This document shows positions 44,969-52,792 of a DNA stretch of 54,534 bases, in pieces. This DNA is from an uncultured Chlamydiae bacterium (GTDB lineage Bacteria > Chlamydiota > Chlamydiia > Chlamydiales > Rhabdochlamydiaceae). How positions within the stretch are numbered: the first letter of the stretch is position 1; every line of letters begins with the position of its first letter. Both the position numbers and the translations under genes were made by a program. The notes under the pieces are model-generated. The model was not told where the DNA came from and did not search any database. It was given only the letters and a program-made list of their open reading frames with translations. Location of the stretch: contig CAIJXB010000045.1 of assembly GCA_903824495.1 (NCBI GenBank), forward strand, positions 1 through 54,534. The letters are read 5' to 3'.

Positions 44969-47022
44969 GTTTTTTCTGAGAGGACTTCATACACTTGAAC
45001 TAGGTTTTGAATTCCTTTAAGCTGAGCAGGTTCTAACTTTCGAACATTGAATTTTTCTTCAACGCCCGGTGATTTCAATGTGTCTTCAGAAATCAAGATC
45101 TGCATTGGCTTTGCAACGGAGCAAAGGCGTGAGGCTTGGTTCACGTTAGAGCCAATCGCTGTATAGTTAAGCCTGTTTTCAGCTCCCATGTTCCCTGTAT
45201 AGACAAGTCCTGTGTGGATGCCGATCCCAATTTCAAAGACCGTAAGGTTTTTGTTTCTTCTTTCTTGGTTCCAATCTTCAAGATCTTTCATCATTAAAAG
45301 AGCTGCCTTAATTGCGTTTACAGCATGAAAGTCTAAAGGCACGGGAGCTCCATATAAGGTCATGATCGCATCGCCGATGAACTTATCTACAACACCATGT
45401 GTTTCATCAATGATACGGCACATGCGTGTCATATACGCGTTGAGAAATTCAATCAGTACATGCGGAGATAGATTTTCTGCTAAATGGGTAAAGTTGCGGA
45501 TGTCGCTAAAAAGGAGCGTCACAACTTTTTCCTCGCCACTGAGCTCTATGTTCTGCTCGAGAATTTTTTGAGAAATTTCTTTCGACACTACTTTATTTAA
45601 AAGGCCATGGATTTTGTCCCTGTCTTTTAAGGCAGAGACCATCCCTTCAAAAGACTTAGCAAGTGTGGCTACTTCATCTTTTCTATGATGGACTTGAGGT
45701 AGGATTATGTCAGAATAATGTCCACTTCCCAGAGTTTCTGCTGCCTTTGAGAGCATAGCGATAGGATTTGTAATCTTTTTGGAAATGTTGCTCAAAAGAA
45801 AGAGGGCGATAAGGAAGGAAAAAAGAGCCGCTCCCATCAAAGTAAAAGAGATCTTTTCTGTTGTCGCTTCACTTAATGCATTTAAAAATCTTGTAGTGGC
45901 AGTCGCTTCAGAAATAGGTGTTAAAACAAAGATCTTTAGAACGGTCAAATCGATACTGGAAACAAGATAGTCGTGATCTTGCCAGGTCAAAGTCTTTTGA
46001 TTTTCTAAAAAAGGATTTTCAGATAGATCAAATGTCTTACCATTGGAAGAGGAGCCGACGACAAAATCTTTTCCGGTCACGATGATTGTCTTTCCTAAAA
46101 GAAGAGATACTTCCCCTAAAAGAGAAGAAAGGGACACTCCTAAGGTAAGGATCGTTTCTTTACTATCTTTTAAAGAGAGCGATTTGACCATGTCGAGCTC
46201 TTTGCCTGTCCTTGTAGACCTTAGAACTAGAGCTGGAATGACATCTTTTTCTTGGTTTTGATTATAAGGGGTAAGAAGGGTTTTAGAAAAAAGGTCCTTA
46301 GTTAAAAGACATGCCTTTCCTTTTTTCATAATCCCCATGGGGGGGCCTTCTTTTTGCCCCTCTTGCCAAGGTAAAAGCAGCCTAATGAACTCCATTTTTT
46401 CAAGCCACTGTTCTTTATGTACAAGGAAGGATTCAAATAGATGGGCAGGAGAATCTTCCCAGTTGTATGAATAGGAGGAGAGGGGGGTTGTAACAAAATC
46501 AAGAGAAGAGGGGATATCCTCATGCAGTTTAGCATTAGAAAGGAGATAGTACCCTTCATAGGCGGTAGCTTTAAAGGTTTCTCCTTCGACCTTAACCCAT
46601 AAAGTCCCATCCGGAGCTGTCGCTGATGAAAAAGGGTATAGGTGGGTCTCTTCAGGATCGATAACAACCACATCTCCATGGTTATTTTGAATTTGCACAA
46701 AAGAAAGCTGAGGGTTGTATGTGAGAATAGATCCCGCTTTAATCCAAAGTGAGGTATCAGTTTCAAAGGGCAGCGCATCTGCTGCTGTAATCTGAATCAC
46801 CCTATCTAAGTCTGTGGCCTCTTGCATGATATGGAACGTTAAAAGAAATGAAACGAACTGACGGATGTGATTTTGTACTTCTTCAAGGCGGTGATTGATA
46901 TGCTCGCCGGCTTTATTTAAGTCTTTTTTAATCCAAATTTCAGCAGCGAGTGTATTTAAAATGCCGGCCAGCAAAAGGATGGCTCCGATGCTTACAAAGA
47001 GTTTGGCCCGCAACGTTTTCAT
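44965..47022 (-). CDS. Membrane-bound class III adenylate cyclase with HAMP domain
   Basis: This 685-residue sensor enzyme is predicted to make cAMP from ATP. TM1 is at ~8-28 and TM2 at ~391-411. They flank a ~360-residue periplasmic domain that may bind a ligand (dCache-like size). A HAMP linker follows (~411-465), then a cyclase catalytic domain (~500-630). Metal-binding Asp are D507 (LFSDIRNF) and D551 (KFIGDAIM), the adenine-selecting Lys and Thr are K547 and T621 (LNYTAIG), and the transition-state pair is N628 and R632 (VNQASR). All catalytic residues are present, in the class IIIb arrangement. It is convergent with the lipoprotein gene and divergent from the RND efflux operon, with ~100 bp of AT-rich DNA between. 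No cAMP receptor protein is in the window. Confidence 0.9.
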   Translation of the reverse strand: MKTLRAKLFVSIGAILLLAGILNTLAAEIWIKKDLNKAGEHINHRLEEVQNHIRQFVSFLLTFHIMQEATDLDRVIQITAADALPFETDTSLWIKAGSILTYNPQLSFVQIQNNHGDVVVIDPEETHLYPFSSATAPDGTLWVKVEGETFKATAYEGYYLLSNAKLHEDIPSSLDFVTTPLSSYSYNWEDSPAHLFESFLVHKEQWLEKMEFIRLLLPWQEGQKEGPPMGIMKKGKACLLTKDLFSKTLLTPYNQNQEKDVIPALVLRSTRTGKELDMVKSLSLKDSKETILTLGVSLSSLLGEVSLLLGKTIIVTGKDFVVGSSSNGKTFDLSENPFLENQKTLTWQDHDYLVSSIDLTVLKIFVLTPISEATATTRFLNALSEATTEKISFTLMGAALFSFLIALFLLSNISKKITNPIAMLSKAAETLGSGHYSDIILPQVHHRKDEVATLAKSFEGMVSALKDRDKIHGLLNKVVSKEISQKILEQNIELSGEEKVVTLLFSDIRNFTHLAENLSPHVLIEFLNAYMTRMCRIIDETHGVVDKFIGDAIMTLYGAPVPLDFHAVNAIKAALLMMKDLEDWNQERRNKNLTVFEIGIGIHTGLVYTGNMGAENRLNYTAIGSNVNQASRLCSVAKPMQILISEDTLKSPGVEEKFNVRKLEPAQLKGIQNLVQVYEVLSEKT

Positions 47023-47121
47023 GTTTGTCTCCTAATCTATTTTTATTATTTTGATAAAATATTGAAAATCAATCGAAAAGTGATTTTTGTATTGATTAAT
47101 TAATTTAAAAATGACATTTCA

Positions 47122-48276
47122 ATGATTATGAAAAGCAAAATAAATGTTTTATTTCTTATTGGTGGGGCTTTTTGGGTTACGGCTTGTCAGCCTAAGCTTG
47201 TGCTACCCCCCAGACCTCCGACTGCTGTCACGACTTTCATTGTGCAACCTCAGACCATCCCCGCTGTTTTTGAATTTGTGGGTGTTGCCAAAAGCTCCCA
47301 TCCTGTCGAGATCAGAGCTCGGGTTGAGGGTTATATCTGGAGTATTGATTACGTAGAAGGAAGCGCTGTCAAAAAAGATCAGATCCTTTTCCAGTTAGAT
47401 CCTCGTACGTATGAAGCAAGTGTTCAAGAAGCTGCAGGGCAGCTTGCAAGGGAAGAAGCGATCCTTTGGAGATCGAAGCGTTCTTTAGAAAGGATCGAAC
47501 CTCTTTTTAGAAAAAATGCGGTGAGCCAGAAAGATTTAGATGATGCAACCGCTTCTGTGCTCGCAGCTGAAGCTGCTGTTATTGTTGCAAAAGGCAACTT
47601 GATCCAAGCAGAGCTAAACTTAAGTTACACCAAAGTGACATCCCCCATCGATGGTCTTTCTGCAAGAGCTGTTTATAAGGAAGGAAGTTTAATCATCCCC
47701 AATGTAAATGGGCTTTTAACAGAAGTATCAGTGATCGACCCTGTTTGGGTGCTTTTTAGTATATCAGACAATCAACTGCTCCAAGGGCAGAGTGAGCAAG
47801 AGAAAAAAGAGCTCGTCTTACCCCCACAACAAGAGTATGAGGTGCGTTTGCAGCTTGCGGATGGAACCATGTTCCCAGAAGTTGGAACAGTAAACTTTTC
47901 ATCTCCAACTCTGGACCAACAGACGGGATCTTTAGTGGTCCGTGCAACATTTCAAAATCCTGAGAAACTTGTTTTACCAGGACAGTTTGTTAAGGCCTTC
48001 GTATCAGGTGCTGTAAGGCCGAATGCGATCTTTGTACCGCAGGCATCGGTCTTCCAAGGTCAAAATGGTATGAGCGTGTTTGTTGTTGATAAACAAGGCA
48101 AAGCCTCTATGCGCAATGTCGAAGTTGGAGATTGGTATAAAGAGTATTGGATCATCAAAAAAGGACTTTTCCCAGGGGATGTTGTGATTGTCGATGGGAC
48201 AAACAAGGTAACTGAAGGCGGAGCTGTTCATGTAACATCAACCGCAATTGCTCCTCATAACCAGAGTTCTTTATGA
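47122..48276 (+). CDS. RND efflux periplasmic adaptor (membrane fusion lipoprotein, AcrA/MexA family)
   Basis: This is the adaptor that bridges the inner-membrane pump and outer-membrane channel. The N-terminus is a lipoprotein signal with lipobox VTAC (Cys22). The biotinyl-lipoyl half-motifs are visible: VEIRARVEGYIWSIDYVEGSAVKKDQILFQLDPRTYEA, then an alpha-helical hairpin and TKVTSPIDGLSARAVYKEGSLI. The C-terminal beta-barrel holds LVLPGQFVKAFVSG. Length (384) is typical. Two starts are six bases apart (ATG 47122 and 47128), neither with a clear ribosome site. Its stop overlaps the pump start by 4 bases (ATGA). Confidence 0.95.
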   Translation: MIMKSKINVLFLIGGAFWVTACQPKLVLPPRPPTAVTTFIVQPQTIPAVFEFVGVAKSSHPVEIRARVEGYIWSIDYVEGSAVKKDQILFQLDPRTYEASVQEAAGQLAREEAILWRSKRSLERIEPLFRKNAVSQKDLDDATASVLAAEAAVIVAKGNLIQAELNLSYTKVTSPIDGLSARAVYKEGSLIIPNVNGLLTEVSVIDPVWVLFSISDNQLLQGQSEQEKKELVLPPQQEYEVRLQLADGTMFPEVGTVNFSSPTLDQQTGSLVVRATFQNPEKLVLPGQFVKAFVSGAVRPNAIFVPQASVFQGQNGMSVFVVDKQGKASMRNVEVGDWYKEYWIIKKGLFPGDVVIVDGTNKVTEGGAVHVTSTAIAPHNQSSL

Positions 48277-51200
48277 TTTCTCGGTTTTTCCTGGGGCGTC
48301 CGGTGTTTGCCATCGTCCTCTCCATCCTTATTGTCCTCGTAGGAATCGTTGCAGCGATCAACCTCCCCATTGAGCAGTATCCCAACATTACTCCTCCTCA
48401 AGTCCAAGTTTCTGTTACATATCCAGGGGCAGATGCTCAAACAGTCGCAGATTCTGTAGCGGCGCCGTTAGAGGATCAGATCAACGGTGTCGAAGACATG
48501 ATCTATATGTACTCTCAAAACTCCTCTACAGGAAGCTTTTCGATGAGCATCTATTTCAATATAGGTGCTGATGGAGACATTGCCTTAAGCAATGTGCAAG
48601 ACAGAGTTGATTTGGCCCTTCCTCAGCTTCCGTCAGCAGTTCAAAAGCAAGGAGTCGTTGTCAAAAAGGAAACGCCTACAATCTTACTTCTTGTGACTGT
48701 AGAATCAGATGAAAGGTACGATGAAATCTATACAAATAACTATGCAACGATCCATATAGCAGATGAAATTTTGCGCCTGTCTGGTGTTAGCGATGCTAAA
48801 GTGATCAATGCAAGAGACTATGCGATGCGTGTGTGGGTAAGGCCTGATCAGATGTCGCAGCTTGGCATCGGGACAAATGATGTTGTCGATGCCATCAACG
48901 AGCAGAATGCCGATTATCCGATCGGACAGCTAGGACAAGCTCCGACAAAGACACCAGTTCCTTTAACAATTCCGATCACAAGTTTGGGGCGCCTTGATAC
49001 CCCAGAAGAATATGACAATATAATATTAAGAGCGACTCCAGATGGTGCTACAGTTAAAATCAAAGATGTAGGGCATACGGAGCTCGGCGCGCAAAACTAT
49101 ATGGTGAATGGAGCTTTGAATGGAAAGACAGCAGCGCTGATTGCTGTCTATCAAGAATTTGGAGCGAACGCTCTTACGGTTGCAGAAGAAGTAAAAAAAA
49201 CAGTGGCTCATTTAAGTGAAAGATTTCCTCCCGGCATCACTTACTCTATCCCCTATGACACCACAAATTTTATCAAAGTCTCGATCTTTGAAGTGGAAAA
49301 AACGCTTTATGAAGCGGCTTTTTTAGTTTCTTTAATCATTTTTGTTTTCTTGCAAAGCTTAAGAGCTTCGGTGGTTCCGGTTGTTGCGATGATCGTATCG
49401 ATCATCGGAACCTTTGCGGGGATGTATGTACTAGGGTATTCTCTAAATACCTTAACTCTTTTTGCTCTTGTTCTATCGATTGGAATTGTTGTCGATGATG
49501 CAATTGTAGTGGTAGAAAATGTTGAAAGAAATATTCGAGAACACAACCTTGAGCCGTTTGAAGCAGCCATCACTGCTATGAAAGAGGTATCAAGCCCTAT
49601 TATTGCTATTGTTTGTGTTCTTTGCGCCGTATTCATTCCTGTCGCTTTTTTAGGAGGCGTAGCAGGAGGACTCTATAAGCAGTTTGCCATTACAATTTCT
49701 ATTTCTGTCGTTATTTCAGGAATTGTTGCTCTGACCTTAAGTCCCGTCCTTTCTGCCTATCTTTTAAAAAAGCAGGTCAAAGAGCATAAACTGGCAGCGT
49801 GGTTCAATAGAGGACTTCATCGCTCTACCATGGCCTATTCTAAAGGAGCTGAATGGCTTCTTGATCGTTTCTGGGTGGCAACGATCCTTTTTATTGGTCT
49901 TCTTGTGTGTGTTGGACTCTTATTTAAGATCATTCCGACAAGCCTTGTTCCTCAAGAAGATCAAGGGTATGTATTTACATTTGCTAATTTGCCAGAAGAA
50001 GCAAGTTTAGATAGGACTCAGGGAGTGTCTGATGAAATTGTCAAGATTGCACTGGCGCATCCGGCTGTTGAGAGTTTGGTTTCTATGACAGGCTTTAGCC
50101 TACTTGAAAATTTAAATAGAACACCTGTTGGAACCTACTTTGTCATTTTAAAAGATTGGAGTAAGCGCAAAAGCAGTGACTTAAGTGTTCGTAGCGTCAT
50201 GCTTTACCTTCTTGAATCTTTTTATAAAGTGCCAGAGGCTCTTATCATGCCCTTCAATCCTCCCGCTATCCAAGGTCTTGGAACTGTCGGTGGTTTTGAG
50301 TTTTGGATTGTGAACGAAGGGGAAGGATCTCAAGCGATGCTTGAGAACATGACCCATGAATTCATAGCGGCAGCGAGTAAACGACCAGAGCTTACATCAC
50401 TCACTTCTGCCATTAGCACAAAATGTATCCAGATCTACGCAGATCTAGATCGAACGCAAGCCAAAGCCTTGGGTGTTGCTATTGGAGATGTATATCAAAC
50501 TCTCCAAGCTCTTTTAGGATCTGTCTATGTCAATAATTTCAATAAAATGGGGCATGTGTTCCAAGTGATGGTGCAGGCGGATGAAGACTATCGTTCAACG
50601 CTCGAAGATTTGGGTAATGTTTACATCAAAGCTTCTAATGGAACCATGGTTCCTTTAAAATCGCTTGTGAACTTTAACTATACAAAAGGTCCAAACCTAG
50701 TTAGTAGGTTCAATGGATTTCCAGCTTCCAAGATCAATGGAGCATCATCACCTGGCTACAGTTCAGGTGATGCGCTGACTGCAATGGAAGAAGTAGCCAA
50801 AGAAGTCCTTCCTTTAGATATGTCCTTTGCTTGGGGGGGGCAAGCGTACCAAGAGATTGCATCTGGTGGCTCTTCAACATCTGCATTAGTCGGAGCTCTT
50901 ATTTTGGTCTTTTTGATTTTGTCAGCTCTTTATGAAAGATGGTCCCTTCCCATAGCGATTCTTTTAGTTGTTCCCTTTGGAACTCTTGGAGCTTTACTTG
51001 CTGTATGGATTACCGGACTTCAAAATGACGTCTACTTCCAAATCGGTCTTGTTACGTTGATTGCGCTTGCTGCGAAAAATGCGATTTTGATCGTGGAGTT
51101 TGCAATCATCCGTCGCAAAGAAGGAATGTCTGTTAAAGAGGCTGCGCTAGAGGGTGCGCGTCAAAGATTCCGCGCGATCCTCATGACGTCACTGACCTTT

Positions 51201-51377
51201 GTTTTTGGAGTGCTTCCCTTAGCAATCAGTAAAGGTGCGGGAGCTGCGAGCCGCCACTCCGTAGGAGTCGGCGTGATGGGAGGGATGATCTTTGCCACAT
51301 TTTTTGGTGTGTTCTTTGTTCCTTTCTTCTATAAAATCCTCGATCGAAAAAAGGTGAAACCTGATGAAAAACTCTAG
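48273..51377 (+). CDS. RND multidrug efflux pump, inner-membrane transporter (AcrB/MexB, HAE1 family)
   Basis: This 1034-residue proton-driven trimeric pump of the HAE1 class has the N-terminal signature ISRFFLGRPVFAIVLSI and IEQYPNITPPQV. The proton-relay pair is D408-D409 in TM4 (GIVVDDAIVVVENVER) and the TM10 lysine is K935 (LAAKNAILIVEFA). The FxGG element is FLGGVAGGLYKQFA. Two duplicated halves with large periplasmic loops are intact and the length is standard. The start overlaps the adaptor stop by 4 bases, and the end overlaps the outer-membrane factor by 14 bases. Substrates cannot be deduced, but HAE1 pumps usually export amphiphiles. Confidence 0.97.
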   Translation: MISRFFLGRPVFAIVLSILIVLVGIVAAINLPIEQYPNITPPQVQVSVTYPGADAQTVADSVAAPLEDQINGVEDMIYMYSQNSSTGSFSMSIYFNIGADGDIALSNVQDRVDLALPQLPSAVQKQGVVVKKETPTILLLVTVESDERYDEIYTNNYATIHIADEILRLSGVSDAKVINARDYAMRVWVRPDQMSQLGIGTNDVVDAINEQNADYPIGQLGQAPTKTPVPLTIPITSLGRLDTPEEYDNIILRATPDGATVKIKDVGHTELGAQNYMVNGALNGKTAALIAVYQEFGANALTVAEEVKKTVAHLSERFPPGITYSIPYDTTNFIKVSIFEVEKTLYEAAFLVSLIIFVFLQSLRASVVPVVAMIVSIIGTFAGMYVLGYSLNTLTLFALVLSIGIVVDDAIVVVENVERNIREHNLEPFEAAITAMKEVSSPIIAIVCVLCAVFIPVAFLGGVAGGLYKQFAITISISVVISGIVALTLSPVLSAYLLKKQVKEHKLAAWFNRGLHRSTMAYSKGAEWLLDRFWVATILFIGLLVCVGLLFKIIPTSLVPQEDQGYVFTFANLPEEASLDRTQGVSDEIVKIALAHPAVESLVSMTGFSLLENLNRTPVGTYFVILKDWSKRKSSDLSVRSVMLYLLESFYKVPEALIMPFNPPAIQGLGTVGGFEFWIVNEGEGSQAMLENMTHEFIAAASKRPELTSLTSAISTKCIQIYADLDRTQAKALGVAIGDVYQTLQALLGSVYVNNFNKMGHVFQVMVQADEDYRSTLEDLGNVYIKASNGTMVPLKSLVNFNYTKGPNLVSRFNGFPASKINGASSPGYSSGDALTAMEEVAKEVLPLDMSFAWGGQAYQEIASGGSSTSALVGALILVFLILSALYERWSLPIAILLVVPFGTLGALLAVWITGLQNDVYFQIGLVTLIALAAKNAILIVEFAIIRRKEGMSVKEAALEGARQRFRAILMTSLTFVFGVLPLAISKGAGAASRHSVGVGVMGGMIFATFFGVFFVPFFYKILDRKKVKPDEKL

Positions 51378-52791
51378 TAAGCTACTTTTTCTTCTTTTTT
51401 TTGTAACAGGTTGCAATTTTGCTCCTAAATATTCCACACCTGAAATGGCGATGCCATCAGACTGGAGAGGGGAGGGAGAAAATGGGGATGAAACTCTTAA
51501 TCTCACTTGGTGGAAACATTTAGGCGATGAAGTACTCAATGAATACATCGTTACGGCGCTTGATCACAACAAAGACTTAAAAGTAGCCATGTGGCGCGTA
51601 AACCAATATTTTGCTCAGTATAAAATAGCAAGATCAGAACTTTTTCCACAGGTTTCAGCAAATGGCTCAGCTCTTAAAGAGCAGGTTCCGATCGATGCCA
51701 ACTTTTTACCCATCACAATCAGTCCGATCACTCCTGATTACCATGTAGAGCTCTCTTTGTCTTATGAGATTGATTTTTGGGGCAAAGTGCGCAACCAGAC
51801 ATCGGCTGCCTATTCTGAATATCTTGCGTTTATAGAAAATAGAAGAACAGTTGTTTTGACCTTAGTTGGATCTGTGGCTCAAGCTTATATCTATCTAAGG
51901 CAGCTTGACCTGCAGCTTGAGCTCGCCAAAGGGATTTTAGCGTCGAGAAAAGAGGCTGTCCAGATTGCAACCGACCGATTTGAAGGGGGACTTACTTCAA
52001 AAATTGAAGTGGATCAATCACTATCCGTCTACGAAGAAGCTATTGCAATTGTAGAGAATTTAGAAAAGCTAGTTCCTCAGCAAGAAAATTTACTCTGTGT
52101 GCTTCTTGGAGAAGCACCCCACAGTGTTAAAAGAGGCAAAAAACTTCCAGAGCTCGTTCTTCCAAATAGCGTTCCTTCAGGATATCCAGTAGATCTTTTG
52201 ACAAGAAGACCGGACATTTTACAGGCGGAAAATAATTTGAAAGCAGCCAATGCCAACATAGGTGTTGCAAGAGCAGCATTTTTCCCACAGCTGAATTTTT
52301 CAGCTCTTTTTGGAGTGGACAATTTACAGCTGAGTAGGCTCTTTAAGAAAAGCTCCGAGCTTTGGTCGATTGGTGGGTCGTTCATGCAACAGATCTTTAC
52401 AGGTGGAGCTTTGATTGGACAGCTCCGCTTAGCTGAAGCTCAAAAGCAAGAGTTGGTATATACATATGAACAAACGATTTTGACCGCTCTCAAAGAAGTA
52501 AATAATGCTCAAATAGGGCTTGAACAATCTAAAAAGGTATTTAAAGCAGATCAAAGGCAAGTCGCTGCTTTAAAAGACTATTTGCAACTCGCTTGGTATC
52601 GGTACTATGAAGGACAAACTCAATATCTCACAGTTCTCGATGCAGAAAGAGAGGTCTTGAATGCAGAGCTCAACATGGCAGCCGCAGAAGGCGATCAATA
52701 CCTTAGCTTAGTAGATCTATATAAGTCTCTTGGCGGCGGTTGGGTTCTAGATGCCGATGCTCAAGCAACGGCCTATGGGGAAAAACAATAA
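51364..52791 (+). CDS. RND efflux outer-membrane factor lipoprotein (OprM/NodT family)
   Basis: This TolC-like trimeric channel subunit of 475 residues starts with a lipoprotein signal peptide and lipobox VTGC (Cys17), then FAPKYSTP, the usual OprM start. Two OEP repeats follow, with ELSLSYEIDFWGKVRNQTSAAYSEYL, VPSGYPVDLLTRRPDILQAENNLKAANANIGVARAAFFPQL and GQTQYLTVLDAEREVLNAE. All are diagnostic of NodT-family channels. It completes the three-gene efflux operon. A repeat-protein ORF begins one base after its stop. Confidence 0.96.
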   Translation: MKNSSKLLFLLFFVTGCNFAPKYSTPEMAMPSDWRGEGENGDETLNLTWWKHLGDEVLNEYIVTALDHNKDLKVAMWRVNQYFAQYKIARSELFPQVSANGSALKEQVPIDANFLPITISPITPDYHVELSLSYEIDFWGKVRNQTSAAYSEYLAFIENRRTVVLTLVGSVAQAYIYLRQLDLQLELAKGILASRKEAVQIATDRFEGGLTSKIEVDQSLSVYEEAIAIVENLEKLVPQQENLLCVLLGEAPHSVKRGKKLPELVLPNSVPSGYPVDLLTRRPDILQAENNLKAANANIGVARAAFFPQLNFSALFGVDNLQLSRLFKKSSELWSIGGSFMQQIFTGGALIGQLRLAEAQKQELVYTYEQTILTALKEVNNAQIGLEQSKKVFKADQRQVAALKDYLQLAWYRYYEGQTQYLTVLDAEREVLNAELNMAAAEGDQYLSLVDLYKSLGGGWVLDADAQATAYGEKQ

Positions 52792-52792
52792 A

